DNA from: Linum tenue
Lineage: Eukaryota; Streptophyta; Magnoliopsida; Malpighiales; Linaceae
Assembly: GCA_946122785.1 (NCBI GenBank)
Contig: CAMGYJ010000006.1
Coordinates: 72,851,676-72,915,675 of the forward strand
Length of the DNA: 64,000 bases
Direction: 5' to 3'
Shown here: positions 1-13,388 of the stretch, one piece after another
Numbering within the stretch: position 1 is the stretch's first letter
How the letters are laid out: every line of letters begins with the position of its first letter
Translations under genes and position numbers: made by a program
The notes under the pieces: model-generated
The model's input: only the letters and a program-made list of their open reading frames with translations
The model's database searches: none
Told to the model about the DNA's origin: nothing

Positions 1-39
1 AGGAATTGTCCGCTAAAACGACAATATTACTTCTTGCAG

Positions 40-3000
40 GCTACGGTAAGTGAATTAGAAAAGAAAATTGAGGAGACAGAGAAGAAGTACGAGGAGACGA
101 GTAAGCTTTGTGAAGAAAGGATGCAGGAGAGTAAAGATGCGGAAGCCAAGATTGTTGAGTTGAAAGCAACCATGCAGAGGTTGCTACTTGTTCTATTTGT
201 CTGGATATGTCTTAAGCTGCACACTATTTAGTGTATGATGTATCCCGTTTCTTTTTCCCAGTCTTGAAGGAAAACTTGTGGAAATGGAAGCTCAAGCAGA
301 AGCTTTGAGGAAGAAAGCGCTGTCCAACTCATCTCAGGTTACTAGCTCTAATCTAAAACACATACCAAGGAAAAAATAGTTTTCGTTACTCCTTATTAGA
401 GAGACTTAAGGTACTCATTCTTCTGTTTCTTGTTGATGTTGCAGCCTCTGGAAAATGGTCATGATGGAAACGAACAAAAGCTTGCTTCTGATTCATATGA
501 AAAATTAAGGAAATCTCAGATTGAAAGGCTACATGTATGTATTATTCAAGGGGGAAACAGATTCGCATATGCTAATTTTCTTTCACTTTTATTGACTTGA
601 AAATCCATTAATCATCTTTTATTCATATATATTTCCTGGATCTTAATACAGCTGAATGTAGATGTTTTAATCACATGCGTGGAGAAAAATATTGGATTTT
701 GCGAAGGAAAACCGGTGGCAGCAATCACCGTTTACAGGTGCCTTGTCCAATGGAGTGCATTCGAGGCAGAAAAAACAAGTGTCTTTGATCGGCTTATACA
801 GACAATTGGAACTGCGTTTGAGGTAAATCCATCTCGGCCACTTGAAATAGCATTTTGCGCGAGCCCGTTTCCTTTACGTAGTGTGATTCATATTGTCTGC
901 GCTCCACTGTAGAATCAAGATGACAATGAACAGATGGCCTACTGGCTCTGTAATACTACAGTGCTATTGTTCTTACTTCACCGGACACTGAAAGGCAGCG
1001 GGGGGAGCCAAAATCCAGCTCCTCCAACATCATTTTTCGGGAGGATGGCTCAAGTAAACATCTACAGTCTCAATTCATTGAATTACTTAATGCATTGTTC
1101 TTACTGAAATGATTAGATGGTTCTAGTTCCAGTAACTACCATTCTTTACACGTTTATTTAGGATTGAAACTTAACACAGTGTAGTTGTGTCGTTTAAATC
1201 TTTCCAGAGTTTCCGCTCATCGGCTGCATTTACTGACGTGAAAGTTGGTAAAGATGTTATCCGTGTGGTTGAGGCCAAGTACCCAGCACTGCTTTTTAAG
1301 CAACAGCTTACAGCATATGTGGAAACAATGTATGGGATAATCCGAGACAATTTAAAAAGAGAGATACAACCGTTGCTGACTTCATGTATCCAGGTAGCCG
1401 ATCCTTGGGTTTTGTTATGTACCCTGTGTTGGTTGGTAATCCACAACCACATTTTGCAATTTTATAAATAATATTAGGTAATGAACCAATTCAGGCACCC
1501 AGGCAAAAGGGAAATGCTCTAAGAGCCTCCGTGAAGTCATTTGGACAAAGTGGTCCATCTAGTAATTGGCATAGCATTGTGGACAACCTTGAAGCACTGC
1601 TATGTACATTGAAAGAAAACTATGTATGGAGCTTTTTTTTTTTGTATTATTAAATCTGTGACGTTAGCCTTTTTTCATCTGGTTCTAATTGCTATTCTGT
1701 TATTACAGGTGCCTCCATATCTTATACAGAAGGTCTTCTGTCAGATTTTTGCATATATCAACGTACAGTTGTTCAATAGGTAGCGTCCGGCTTCCAAATG
1801 AGACTCTGTTTCATACTCGATAATGGCACAGTGTTAACTGTTTTGTTCCGCACTTGCCAGCCTGCTCCTCCGTCGAGAGTGTTGCACATTCAGCAATGGG
1901 GAATTTGTGAAAGCTGGCTTGGCCGAAATGGAAACGTGGTGTGGTCAAGCACAAGAAGAGGTATAGTTTCAGATATATGTCTGAGTAAATTTCAGATTAC
2001 TTGTTTGTTTCCTTTTGTGTCATGGCATATGCCATGATGTTAAAATGCTTTCATGGTTCTGAAACATTAGCATCTTTTGACGGTTAGCTTTCTTTGTGGA
2101 AAACCTGGGATTTCCTGTGCTTATGATTTTGTTGTATAGTTACTATCTTTTGGAGAATTTGGAACAGAGACCAACCAATTTGCCTGTTAGTAGTTAGAAC
2201 ATAAAACAAGGTGATACTGTAAGTCATGGACACTGTATTTCTTTGTTAATAGTGAGAAGGAGAAGCGACAGTGTACAAATCTTGTTTATTGGTTTATCCA
2301 TTGACAGCATGGAAGTTTTGTGATCAAAGAAATTCTGCCGGGGTACTTAACGCCTTTCTAATCGTACATACTTATTTCATAGTTTGTAGGCTCGGCCTGG
2401 GATGAACTAAAGCACACAAGGCAAGCAGTTGGATTCCTGGTATGCTTCATCTTAAGTTGAATTTATGTAGCAGCACACTATCGATTATCACGTCGAGAAC
2501 AACATAATGCAGCATTATTGATCAAGTTGTTCTCCGAGTTATCACACTTGAACCAGAAACGTCATATCCCATTCTAATCTGCCTGATTGTTTTGATCTCT
2601 CTTTCAGGTGATTCACCAAAAATCCAGGATTTCCTATGATGATATCGCAAATGACCTTTGCCCTGTATTCCTCTCTCTCCCTCTCTCTGACACATTCTGT
2701 TGCTTTCTCAAAGCTTTCATAAACTAACGGGCCATGGTTGGTGCTACCCCAATTGCTTAATATCAGTGTCTTAATTGCAGATATTGAGCGTTCAACAACT
2801 GTACAGAGTTTGCACGTTGTACTGGGATGACAACTACAATACACGAAGCGTCTCTCCAGATGTAAGCGCCTTAAGTTTCGCGACAGTGAATGGACGATAC
2901 AGTTTGTTCTTTTTTTCCAATAATTCCGCCTGGTCCTGGGAATTTGCAGGTGATTTCCAGCATGAAAACTCTGGTAACAGACGATTCCACCAACGACCAC

Positions 3001-3235
3001 TCATTTCTATTGGAGGACAGCACAAGGTACACAACAGGATCCACCTGTTTTCATCATTTATGACTAATAACTATGTTCATAGCACCCTGACGTAAACAAC
3101 TGGTGTTTCTGGGGCAGGCTGCCTTTCTCAGTGGCAGAGATATGCAATTCCTTCCAAGAGAAGGACTTCTCTGATGTGAAGTCTCCTGAAGAACTGACCG
3201 AGAGTCCCGACTTCCAATTTTTACTGCTGGAATAA
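40..3235 (+). CDS. Class XI myosin, C-terminal part (gene starts upstream of the window)
   Basis: Actin-based motor of plant cells that moves organelles and vesicles; only the tail is here. Fourteen coding exons join in frame: 40-179, 262-337, 445-534, 652-822, 913-1053, 1208-1393, 1495-1623, 1709-1779, 1861-1960, 2383-2439, 2608-2664, 2781-2861, 2950-3026, 3118-3235, giving 497 residues to TAA. Residues 1-100 are charged coiled coil ([19 protein letters not shown]). The globular cargo-binding tail follows, with family blocks [60 protein letters not shown] and [21 protein letters not shown], which form the dilute (DIL) domain. The protein ends in [10 protein letters not shown]. Motor head, neck and promoter lie outside. 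Class XI is secure from the tail; the exact paralogue (XI-1, XI-2, XI-K type) was not resolved. Confidence 0.95.
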
Positions 3236-4575
3236 GGGGTTTGAGATTCCTCAATCAATCAATCAACTTCTTCATCAAGTTTTGCTTGCTTCCCTTCCTC
3301 TACCAGCCGTCAAGGGACACACATTCACAGTTTTGCATATCCTGCGTCTCTATGTCGCAGATGTTAATATATTTATATTTACCAGATCAAATTAGAGGAC
3401 AGAAGAAGGCGCCCAGAAAACGAGAAGAACAAGAAGATAAAGGGAACCATAATTTAGGATGATTCTCTCATACGTAGTTGCCTAGCTTTGCGTATATTTC
3501 ATTCGTTCGTTCATTCATTCATGCATGCAACCATAGAGGCATTCTTTCTTTGCTTTCTCCTTCTGTATTTATTTAACGATTCACATTCACTACTAGTGGG
3601 AGCTAAAAGGCTCCATTTTTGTGTAAGAGAGACTGGGCCGAGTTGGGGAAGAAGAATAATGATCATGCTATTGGTAATGGACTTTCAAGTGGACCGGGAC
3701 TGCAGCTGGGCTGTGGTATGGGCTATATCGATTGGGCCAACACGCCCATCTCTGTCTAACCTTATTCGTTTTCTGTTACTTTTCTTTGTCAGAGAGAGAA
3801 CGTGGCCTCTCTCTGCATTCGGTGTAAGCTCAGAGATACCAGAAAGACCGGTGGAAACAGAGTCACGGGGGAAAGGCAGATGAGAGGAGAAAAATGGTAG
3901 GGTTGGTGGGCTATAACACAACTTGTAGCTGCTTAGAACAGCATGTCAAATCAATGTAAATGCTTGTTTCTGCCCTCTGTTTGCCCACCTCGGATACCAA
4001 TGGCGAGACTTGTGAAACTTGTCAGGGTGGCACATTATAAACTGATGAGCAGCGTCTTTGGCCGGCAACAGATGATTGACTTGTGGGTCTCTTTGCCTTT
4101 GGGTATGGGGGTGGGTTCCTCCTACAGTTGGATTTTGCTATTGAGCTCACAGATGTACGATTCCACGGCGCTAGGCTTCTGTCCGAGGCAGGTTCTCATA
4201 GGTTGACTGTGAGCACCATAACCGGATTGCTTGATAGAGGGGATTATTGCTTTGCGAAAACTAGTAACCAATTTGCATAGTGATCGGATAGATGCAAGTG
4301 ATACATTTTCAGAATATTTTGGAAATTTGCTTACGTTTCAACATCATTCATATCGATTAGGGCCGGTTAGGGTAAGCGGTTCGAATAAGAGGTGTTGGGA
4401 ATGTTAGCAGAGAATGCACATGCCAAGAAGAACCTATAACTACCACTTTCAATTAAGAACCTGAATTTTGACTATGATATCTTAGTCAGATCAAGCCCCC
4501 TGGAGTAGATAGAGAGCCTAATAATATAAGACCTGTTTGATACCCTTCGACAAAACCAACCCCCAAAAAACAAAC

Positions 4576-4579
<4 letters not shown>
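3236..4579. other. Myosin 3' untranslated region and spacer, no gene seen
   Basis: The first few hundred bases are presumably the myosin 3' untranslated region; I saw no decisive polyadenylation signal. Short open frames here have no family resemblance and no splice partners. Confidence 0.6.

Positions 4580-4644
<65 letters not shown>
4580..4644. repeat. (CT)n microsatellite, about 32 units
   Basis: An uninterrupted CT run of 65 bases. Read as protein on the other strand it gives a false Arg-Glu repeat. Confidence 0.98.
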
Positions 4645-4645
<1 letters not shown>

Positions 4646-5076
4646 GAAGCTGCTCTGTCTGAGTGAACCAATATTCATTCATGTGGGGTCACATGGTGGG
4701 TAATGCCATGATTTCCATTCATTTTCACAGTCGCAGGATTCTCTCATCTCATCTCTTCCTCATATTCCCTTTGACTGAGAACTGACCAGAAATATGTAAT
4801 CATATTAACAAAAACAACCACTCTCTCCACCACATTATTATTGTCTAATGATTGTGGTGCTCTCATCATTCTCCTTTCAGTTATTACCGTTATGGGAAGA
4901 GAGGGTGGGGCAGTTATATCTCCCTCCCTTCAAATACCATTGTTTAATTGCCATTTGTTTTGGCTGTAGAACCGGAGAAGTTCCTTCGATGCATATTGTA
5001 ACATGCACCAGCTTTTAATCTATCAACTGATGATGTGATTCACGTCAAGAAGATCTCAATGAACAAGAAAAATAAA
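4645..5076. other. Spacer, no gene seen
   Basis: Moderately AT-rich DNA without a convincing open frame, RNA gene or repeat. Confidence 0.5.
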
Positions 5077-5579
5077 GGATCATTTGGTTTTGGGATTGTT
5101 TAGGTATAGGATTATTGCAATGCTTTGTGTTGTTTATAATTCATCATTTTATAGTTTTATGTATAGATAATATATTGTTTGCTTAATTTGATAGAAGCAA
5201 TCATTCAAAATGATTGATTATACCATCTTAGTTTTTAAATTGTTAGCTGATTGTTCGATTATTTTCTGGCTTGTATGAAGGACTTATGTAAAATACAATA
5301 GGCATTATGTGATGGTGACATATATTATTAATAAGTGAATTGGTAAAATGAGACTTCTTACAAGCCAAATACAACAAAATGCAACCGTGATGAAAATAAT
5401 ACATATTGTATTCTGCATAACCATCACATAATTTGTATTGTATTTTACGTAATGCAACTTCTGAAACTTGTTAAAACAAGTTAAAAAAAATTAAATTACC
5501 TTAAAGATTGGAAGAAATCCCTATAATACATGATTGATCACAATACATTAATTTAAAATTGGAGAAACCAAAAGATCCC
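5077..5579. mobile_element. Foldback (MITE-like) element
   Basis: The left end GGATCATTTGGTTTTGGGAT is mirrored by the right end, whose complement reads GGGATCTTTTGGTTTCTCCA. The interior also folds back: AATACAATAGGCATTATGTG near 5295 pairs with the ACCATCACATAATTTGTATT block near 5420. No coding sequence. A target duplication could not be fixed because both flanks are A-rich, so the superfamily is open. Confidence 0.6.
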
Positions 5580-6459
5580 AAAAAATCACAAAAAAAAAAA
5601 AAAACCATTTACATGTATTAAAAGGTTTTGAAAATTTTAATTTATGGTTCATAGTTTAGGATTTAGCTATTAGGGTAATGGATGCGTTAGTTTTACTTTT
5701 GTGTTTCATCATCATACTATACAAATGTTAGTAGTTAAATTTTTTAATTTGGTGATTAACGGCTACTTTGTAATTAAGATGCATAGTATATAGGGGTGTT
5801 CAAATGATTATTATGTTAATTATCAAATCGAATAATCCAAAAATCTATTACCTGTGAAATATAATATCATAACCAAACCGTCCAAACTAATACAACAAAC
5901 AAATTAACCAAACTAATATTTAATTGAGTTGGTTAATTGATTAACTGGGTCAACCAATATAACACAACAAATATTAGTTTGGTTAATTGATTAACTAGGC
6001 TAACCAATATACACAACATTTCATTACGTGAGAAAAATCTCATGTTAATGCATCATTCCATAATTTATATAATGAATAAAATATAACATTCATTAATGTG
6101 TCTAAAAGTGAGAAGCACCCAACTTCTGAGTGTTCATGCAAAATATGTATAAATAATATATTTAAAGTTAGAAATATGATTCACTGCTTAACTTATTAAT
6201 TGGTTTAGTTGGTTAGGACTTAGGAGTGTGTGAAACCAAACCGAACCGAACAATACAAACTAAACAAACTAAAAGTTTAACCTAACCAAAAGAATTATCC
6301 ATATAAACCAAACCAAATTATCCGAATACCATCCGTTAAAATAATTACTACGATAACCACTCCATTTCAACACGCTAATCGTATATATGCACTCATTGGC
6401 ACCGTAGAAGCGACATGGTGGTAAAATATAGGCTTGATCATTGTCATGTCAGCTTCATA
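5580..6459. other. AT-rich spacer with a ~50-bp tandem pair
   Basis: Two imperfect copies of a ~50-bp unit containing GGTTAATTGATTAACT lie at 5929-5978 and 5979-6022. Around 6200-6320 are AAACCAAACCGAACCGAAC words like those under the ends of plant hAT elements, but a paired end was not found. No gene. Confidence 0.5.
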
Positions 6460-7146
6460 TAGGGATGTCAATGGGTCGGGTTGGGTCGGGTTTTGCCAAA
6501 CCCAAACCCATGGGTTTATCTTTGAAAAAAACTCGGGGTAAAACCCACTGGGTTTGAAAAACTCAAACCCAACCCGTTAGGTATCCGCGAGTTCATGGGT
6601 ACCCACGGGTTTTGTCGTAAAAAATTTACAATTACAAGTTCTTATCAAAATTAAAGTCAAATATCAATCTCTCAATACAAATTATCTATATATAAAACAC
6701 CATTCTAGAAAATTCAAGCAAATCACAAATTAACTATGCAAATTGTTCAACACCAATCTAGAAAACTCAAGAAAATTGAAGCAAATCACAAATTATCCAT
6801 AAATAACATGTTTAATTGAAAGCTTCTTCCTTTCAATTAAGTTTCTTTACTCTCCAGTCCATAACATCAACTTCATTCTACACAATTAAAAAGAAAAAAT
6901 TAGACATGTCTCCACAAACATAAATAAGATTAGTTGTTTAGAATATTAAATATACCGCAAAAAATTAATTATATGGGTGGGCGGGTACCCACGGGCCGGG
7001 TTTACCTAAACCCAAACTCAACCCAACCCGGTGAATAGTGAACGGGTTTAAACCCAAACCCGACCCAAAACCCATCAACACGGATTTTACCCGTGTTGAC
7101 CGGATTGGGTGGGTACCCGTGGGTTCGGATTTTGTTGCCATCCCTA
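6460..7146. mobile_element. Non-autonomous hAT element, 687 bp
   Basis: It starts TAGGGATGTCAATGGGTCGG and ends TTTGTTGCCATCCCTA, an imperfect terminal inverted repeat. The 8-bp target duplication GCTTCATA flanks it exactly (6452-6459 and 7147-7154). Beneath both ends are many AAACCCAAACCCG-type words in both orientations. No transposase frame, so it would have moved in trans. Confidence 0.93.
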
Positions 7147-7154
7147 GCTTCATA

Positions 7155-8895
7155 TAGATCGAGAATCCAATTAAGTGAATCTAGCTCCCTATCTATATGC
7201 ACAAATCCATAGACTCCACCTCTTTAGTTACCTACTACTTATTTAACCCCCATTTCCCCCAAAAGCACGATTTAATAAATTGTAATAATAGGCCACGAAA
7301 CAACTACATGGATCTCGATAATTCAAAACCCAGAAAACAATTCATGTTTATATATTATTAATTAATTAATAGAAACTAGCCGCGGCCCCATGATCATACT
7401 TTACCTATATTCAATTACCAAATCGGAATATGATATGTGAAGAAGATTGAAGAGCCGGCCAAGTGCAACCCCCAGCCAGCAGCAGCAGCGGCGACGGTAT
7501 TTCTCGTAACCGACCTTATCGGAGATCGCGTCACATTAACATGTGTAAAGCTTCTCCTTTCCTGCTTAAGCAGTTAGTATCAAAGCATAGGTGAAAGGTT
7601 CTTTTACGAGGGTGATATCGATTTACTTTTTATTGTTGTGTGCTACCTAAAGAATTCGAATATGAGACTCTCAAATTGACGACGAGCAAAACAGAATTGC
7701 TAGACAATGTCCTTGTTTGCCAAAACAGGTCATCAAGAGTTTATCATGTACAAATCAAAATGAGCCTACCTACGTATGCCTCAACGCGTACGACAATCTC
7801 CAGAACTAATGCATTTCAATAACTCGAGTTGTAGGAACGCGTTCATGCATGATATGATGGTTTTATATTATTCTCTTACGTGCTCCCTCTAGCGTTGAAC
7901 GTCCTAACTTTAACACTATGTCAAGAACCAATTGCTGCGGTGAAAATAACAAGCTCAAGAGTCATCGTTCACACTCACTGGGTCGGACCAAGAGTGTTGG
8001 TTCACACGACCCAGACCGGATCAGGAGGTCGACTCACAAAGAGCATATGATAAAAAAGATCTTGAGGACTCGTATCGACATAGGTTAAGTCACTCGAGTG
8101 GGTTTGCCAGTCAGGATTATGCAAAGAGCTTCTCAAGCCTCCTCATGGCGCTCCTCTAGCATGACGCCCATTTAAGGATCCCTAAATACTTGGTCGGATC
8201 CCCCAATAAACGGGCATATCGAAAGGAGTTATTAGGCAAACCGTTTTGTTAGGAAATATGAATAATTTGTAAAAGCTACAGAAATAAAACCTTTAAAAAC
8301 TGTAAGTGAAGTTAATTAGAATTAATTGTCTGCATTAAATAAAGTTTATTCAATCATATTAATTGTCCCTGTTAAAGGAAATTCTCAATCAATGAAGCCA
8401 ACCTCACTGGTTCATGAGAAAATTGATATTTTTTACAAGACATAATTAATTATTTATAATTTATATCCCAATAAATAATAGACATTACACAGATGTTTAG
8501 TAATTGCCTTTATTAGTAGTGTTATTAATATTGGCTAACTTTTTATAATTGAAATAAAGTGAATTGTATTTGGATTTGTTTTACCAAGTTTTTTGCCATT
8601 TTTTGTTGTTGAAAATGAATTTAGCAAAAAAATTCATTGGGGAATGAAGAAAGAAATGCGAACTAGTGTGCTGTACTATGTTTTTTCAGCAAAAGATGAG
8701 AGTATAATATTGATTTGGGCATATATATACCAACTCAATGGGAAAACTGATTTATTTGAAAAGCATAATAGAGAATAACCAACTAATTTGAAGATGACAC
8801 ACTTGTCAAACAATGAGGCCAACTAAAATGATTGCTTGATGCTATCTAGACTAAGATTTGTTGTATTATGTGACATTGAATACATTGATATTTTG
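7155..8895. other. Spacer, no gene seen
   Basis: AT-rich DNA with a short GC-richer stretch near 7440-7520 and one near 7970-8220 that may be old retrotransposon debris. No frame with family resemblance. Confidence 0.5.
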
Positions 8896-10406
8896 TTCCA
8901 AAGAAAAGAGAATACATTGAGCAAATTATGAAAACCATAGGGAATTCCTACAATACCTTTAAGTAAGGTAACTTGATTTCTTTTACCTGCCATAATAGGT
9001 TTCACAGGTTGCATTACGTAAAACACAATAGACATTACGTAATGCTTACGTAACGTATGTGTATCTTACGTAACAGTTGTAAAATTTCATTATGGAAGCC
9101 TTCCGTAATGGAAGGTTCTTTTAGGTAATGAGTATTTACCTCGCGTTACGTAAAGTGGTAAGTCATTACGAAAGTCTTACGTAATGCTTCTAATTTAACT
9201 GTTACGTAAGAAATAACTATCATTACGGAAACCTTAAGTAATGAAAGGTCCTTTTACGTAATGAAATTAATCGTATGTGACGTAAAGTGTTAAGGCATTA
9301 CGGAAGTCTTACGTAACGCTTATGATTTAACTGTTACGTAAGAAATAACTATCATTACGGAAGCCTTACGTAATGGATGTGTATTTTACGTAACAGTTCT
9401 AAAATATCATTACGAAAGCCTTACGTAATTGAGGCTTCTTTTACGTAATGAATATTAATCTTGCGTTACGTAAAGTGTGAAGTCATTACGGAAGTCTTAC
9501 ATAACGCTTTGGATTTAACTGTTACGTAAGAAACAACTTCATTACGGAAGCCTTACGTAATTGATGTGTAGTTTAAATAACAGTTGTAAAATGTCATTAC
9601 GGAAGCCTTACGTAACACTTCTGATGTAACTTTTACGTAAGAAACAATTGTCATTACGGAAACATTAAGTAATGAATGATTATTTTACGTAATGAAATAG
9701 ATGAATATTAATGCCACATTATATAAAGTGTTAAATCGTTAAGAAAGTCTTACGACGTAACACTTGCGATTTAATTATTACGTAAGAAATAATTTTTTCT
9801 GTTACTTTTATGTGATGGGTATGTATTTTACATAACCGTTGTAATATTTCAAAAAATATTTTAAATGAAAAATATTAGTCATGGTGTTTGTTTATTTTTA
9901 GTAAATAATTGGTAGCACATGAAATGGCACCAAACGTCCAAACCTTTGACTAATTTATAATTTAAAATATTATACAATTTTGTTGGTAAAATTATTTAAA
10001 ATATTCAAATTAAATGGCAAAGAATGTTGCTTCAGCATTTAGAAAAAAACTTCAAAATTCTCACAGAAAAAAACTACAAAAAGAAAAGTAAAAGCCTTCC
10101 ATTGACAGCTATGGTAATAACTTTAATGCTAGTAATGAGTATTCCCTACCAGTCCGGTAAAAGTTCAAAACTAAAAACAACTTTCCATAAAAGAAATACA
10201 TTCCATAAAATAAACTGGACGGGCAGCTAGCGCCGGTAGGCAGTATTTTTTGGACGTTTTTTATTTTTTAATCAATGGTCCAAAATGTATTTAATTATTT
10301 TTAATGGTTTAGATCTATACAAGTTACCTAATTTGAAATTATACTCAAGTTATTGTAGGAGTTTCCATAGAAAAAAGAATACATTGAGCAAATTATGAAA
10401 ACCATA
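8896..10406. mobile_element. TIR-bounded element carrying a TACGTA array, flanked by long direct repeats
   Basis: The inner part (8941-10366) begins GGAATTCCTACAATACC; the complement of its right end reads GGAAACTCCTACAATAAC, and both continue to a shared AGGTAACTTG block, so the ends form an imperfect 35-45 bp inverted repeat. Outside, a 30-bp identical direct repeat (GAATACATTGAGCAAATTAT and on) lies at 8910-8939 and 10377-10406, within a ~45-bp imperfect one. The core is the palindrome array given separately. A 30-45 bp duplication is too long for known DNA-transposon target duplications, so the class is uncertain. Confidence 0.6.
9010..9850. repeat. Degenerate tandem array of TACGTA palindromes
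   Basis: About 20 exact TACGTA hexamers, most inside TTACGTAA, in units such as CATTACGGAAGCCTTACGTA and CTGTTACGTAAGAAATAACT. The CTGTTACGTAAGAAA-type block recurs near 9199, 9331, 9519, 9630 and 9774, so the spacing is irregular (about 110-190 bp) and built from smaller modules. Non-coding. Confidence 0.9.
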
Positions 10407-12390
10407 TAATGGAAATGGAAACGACAAAATATATGATTGGTATTTGTTGAACATTATTGGTTTCAATAATTACGAGGCGAGCCGATACATTAATTTTTCT
10501 GTAGTCAAACCTAAGATTCCATAGTCAAGTATATGCGAGACTATGAGGAAAGCGATTTTTTTTTAATAAATAATGTTTTGGTTAACACTTAACAGTTTTT
10601 TCTATTCCATTCTGAATTCTAGATTTGAAGTTTTTTGGGCTATATACCCTGGACTGTTACAGTTTTCAATAATTTTTTTGGGTTGTGAATATGGTGGATA
10701 ATCAAATTTGAACTCTTAGTTTTAAGTGGGTCAAATCTGAGGAATGAGAATGAATGTTGTTTTTTTTATTCGATTTTTATTTTCTTCGTTCTAATTTGAA
10801 TTTTGATTTTTTTACGCAGATAAGATGAGTTCATTGTGTCTATAAAGTGATATCAATTTTAAATATATTTAAGAAAAAAATTGTCCAGAAGGAAGGAGTT
10901 TGTCCTGATATATTAGATTTAGATCTACAAATTTCTTGGAAAAAAATTTAAGACAAAAAGTACCACCATATACCAACCTGTTATAGGATGGTAACTAGTG
11001 GTATAAGTTAAGTTTTTTTGTTCTAAAATACATCAAAGTGGATGTTATTTTGAAGAGCACACTTAATCTATTTTCTACGTAATTTTTTTAATTTCTACTT
11101 AAAACGAAAATATATAGTTCGGTTATATTTATTGGGAGAAAGTTAGTATAGTCTTTCCATAAATGGTAAATATAGGATTATGCATGATATGCACCCATAA
11201 GTTTTGCAGGCTCAAGATAGGGCGAGTAACCTTAGGGTGAGTAACAATGAGTAACCAAATCTGGACCTTTCTTTTAAGTGACTGCAGATCTAAGTGTGGA
11301 GAATTAAAAGAATTTATTTTCCCTAGTTTTCTTGATTGGATCATATCTTCTTCACTCTAACTCGGATTTCAATTTTTTTTGCATAGATGGAACGAGTTCG
11401 TTGTCCTCTACAAAATTATATCCATTTTCAATATTTTTTTATCCCTCTCGTTACCAACTCCATACCATATGGTATCTCCTTCGTTGTTTAGTCATTTTCG
11501 AAAAATTTTGCACAAAAAGGAACGATTTAATCATGATCTATTGGATTTCAAAATTTTCTGGGGGAAAATTTTTCAAACCTCTCGTTACCAACTCCATACC
11601 ACCCTGGTATGAGGTGGTATTTTTCATATCATATGGTATGCTGTTATTTAATACCAGTCAATACCATATGGTATAGACTGGTAATAACTGACAAAAACTT
11701 TTTGTTCCAAAAAATATCAAAGTGGATATCATTTTGAAGAGCACAATTAATCTGATCTAACTGTGCAAAAAAAAAATCCGAGTTAAAACGATTGAGAAAT
11801 CGTCCGTTAAAAATTAAGGGAAAGAAAATTAATGATTTTTCCAGGAGAGAGAAGGAGGCGCTGATGTGGCAGATTCTTATTAGATTATGCATGAAGTTAC
11901 TCACCACAAGGTTACTCACCGCATCTGCTCCCAGTTTTGCACCGGAACCACTCCCGTTTTCTCCTCCAGCAACACTTAAATTTATTGTTAACATCCAAAT
12001 TTTAACTTAATATCACATATATCAATTGAGGACTTAGAGTGATTTTATATGGTCAACTGAACACTAGTTGTTGAATGGTTGAGTTGGATCTTAGGGTTAG
12101 ATTTTTGCGCGGGTCCACGATACAATGTATTTAAATCAACTATAAATATTGGGATTCGTGGTCTCGTGGACACCATTAACAAAAAAGATATATTGGGAGT
12201 CGTGGAGATTAAAACACATGACTATTTGGTCAAACCAAGTTTGATACCATGTCGTAAATCAACTGGTCTCAATAACTCGAGTTGTTGTAAACACATGACT
12301 ACTTGGTTTGGCCAAACCAACTTTGATACCATATAGTCGTAAACCAACCAATCTTAATAACTTGACTTGTTGGGAGAAGGTTAATTATAT
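10407..12390. other. AT-rich spacer with two foldback repeats and a short tandem pair
   Basis: A foldback spans about 10775-11115. A related one spans about 11340-11800, where AACTCGGATTTCAATTTTTT on the left mirrors AAAAATCCGAGTT on the right. Both hold TACCATATGGTAT-like words and the block CATCAAAGTGGATGTTATTT (11031) or its relative near 11716. A 77-bp imperfect tandem pair starts at 12214 and 12291. No gene. Confidence 0.6.
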
Positions 12391-12698
12391 GAGAAATTTT
12401 ACAATGCTATATAGTATTGGTGCTATAGGTTTTTGCCTTTATGGTACAGGTTAAAATTGTACATTTACGTTATGGTACAACCTTATATTGTACCTATACT
12501 TTTTGTACAAATTCTTTTATGGTACAACTTGAACTTGTACATTTATATGATGGTACAACTTCAAGTTGTAAAGTTGTACCATAACATAATGGTACAAATT
12601 GCTTTATGGTACAACCTAAACTTATACATTTAATGTTATGGTACAACTTTGAGTTGTACATTAAAGCACCAATGCTATATAGCATAGTAGAAATGCTC
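12391..12698. mobile_element. Short TIR element (MITE), 308 bp
   Basis: The left end GAGAAATTTTACAATGCTAT matches the complement of the right end, GAGCATTTCTACTATGCTAT; both continue into ATAG(C/T)ATTGGTGCT. The interior repeats ATGGTACAA words about seven times. No clear target duplication and no coding capacity. Confidence 0.75.
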
Positions 12699-12743
12699 AT
12701 ATTATTTATCTTATACCACTCTCTTAGACCGTTTTAGTAGATG

Positions 12744-13380
12744 CAATGTAGTCAAAATCGCGCTTTAAAACTTAAAAACTTACGGTTTTACGCTTCTAGG
12801 TCACCAAAACGCTTTCGTTTCTATGTAAAAACTTTAGTGTATAAAATCAGACTAAATTGCGCTTTAAAACTTTAAAACTTACGATTTTACGCATCTAGTT
12901 CACTAAAACGCTGTGCGTTTTTACGCTTTTACTTCACTGAATGGGTATTCTTTTCATGAAATTAATTATAAAAGTATATTTTAAAAATAAATCACCGACA
13001 ATATGATATGTTTAAGATTAAAAGATACATACCAGATACTTTGATGCATTCTGAACTTCACTAAAGTAATCTAATTCACAGTCTAGGCACTTCTAAAATT
13101 CATTAGCATGGAGGGGAAGGTGGCTTCTTGATAAGATTTATGTTTATGAACTTATTATTAAGAGACTATAAGTTGCTCTACTTTAGACATGAATTGCAAG
13201 TATTTATTAACTTATCTAAATTTTTTGCACTCATATTTTTCATAGTAAATGTCGTACTTAACATATTTTTAGTTCTTTTACAGTATGCGTCAAAAACTTA
13301 CGCTTTTACGCTTTAATTCTACGTTTTACGATTTTACCCCCTTTCCGCTTCTAGGTAAAATCGCGCTTTTGACTGCATTG
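12744..13380. mobile_element. Non-autonomous hAT element, 637 bp
   Basis: Ends CAATGTAGTCAAAATCGCGC and, on the complement, CAATGCAGTCAAAAGCGCGA. The 8-bp target duplication AGTAGATG is exact (12736-12743 and 13381-13388). Words such as TTTTACGCTT and AAATCGCG recur under both ends. Same family as the element at 23440-26245. Confidence 0.93.
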
Positions 13381-13388
13381 AGTAGATG

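Noticed and set aside
7570..7590. LTR primer-site-like AGTATCAAAGCATAGGT
   Set aside because: Mismatched, with no LTR or polyprotein beside it.
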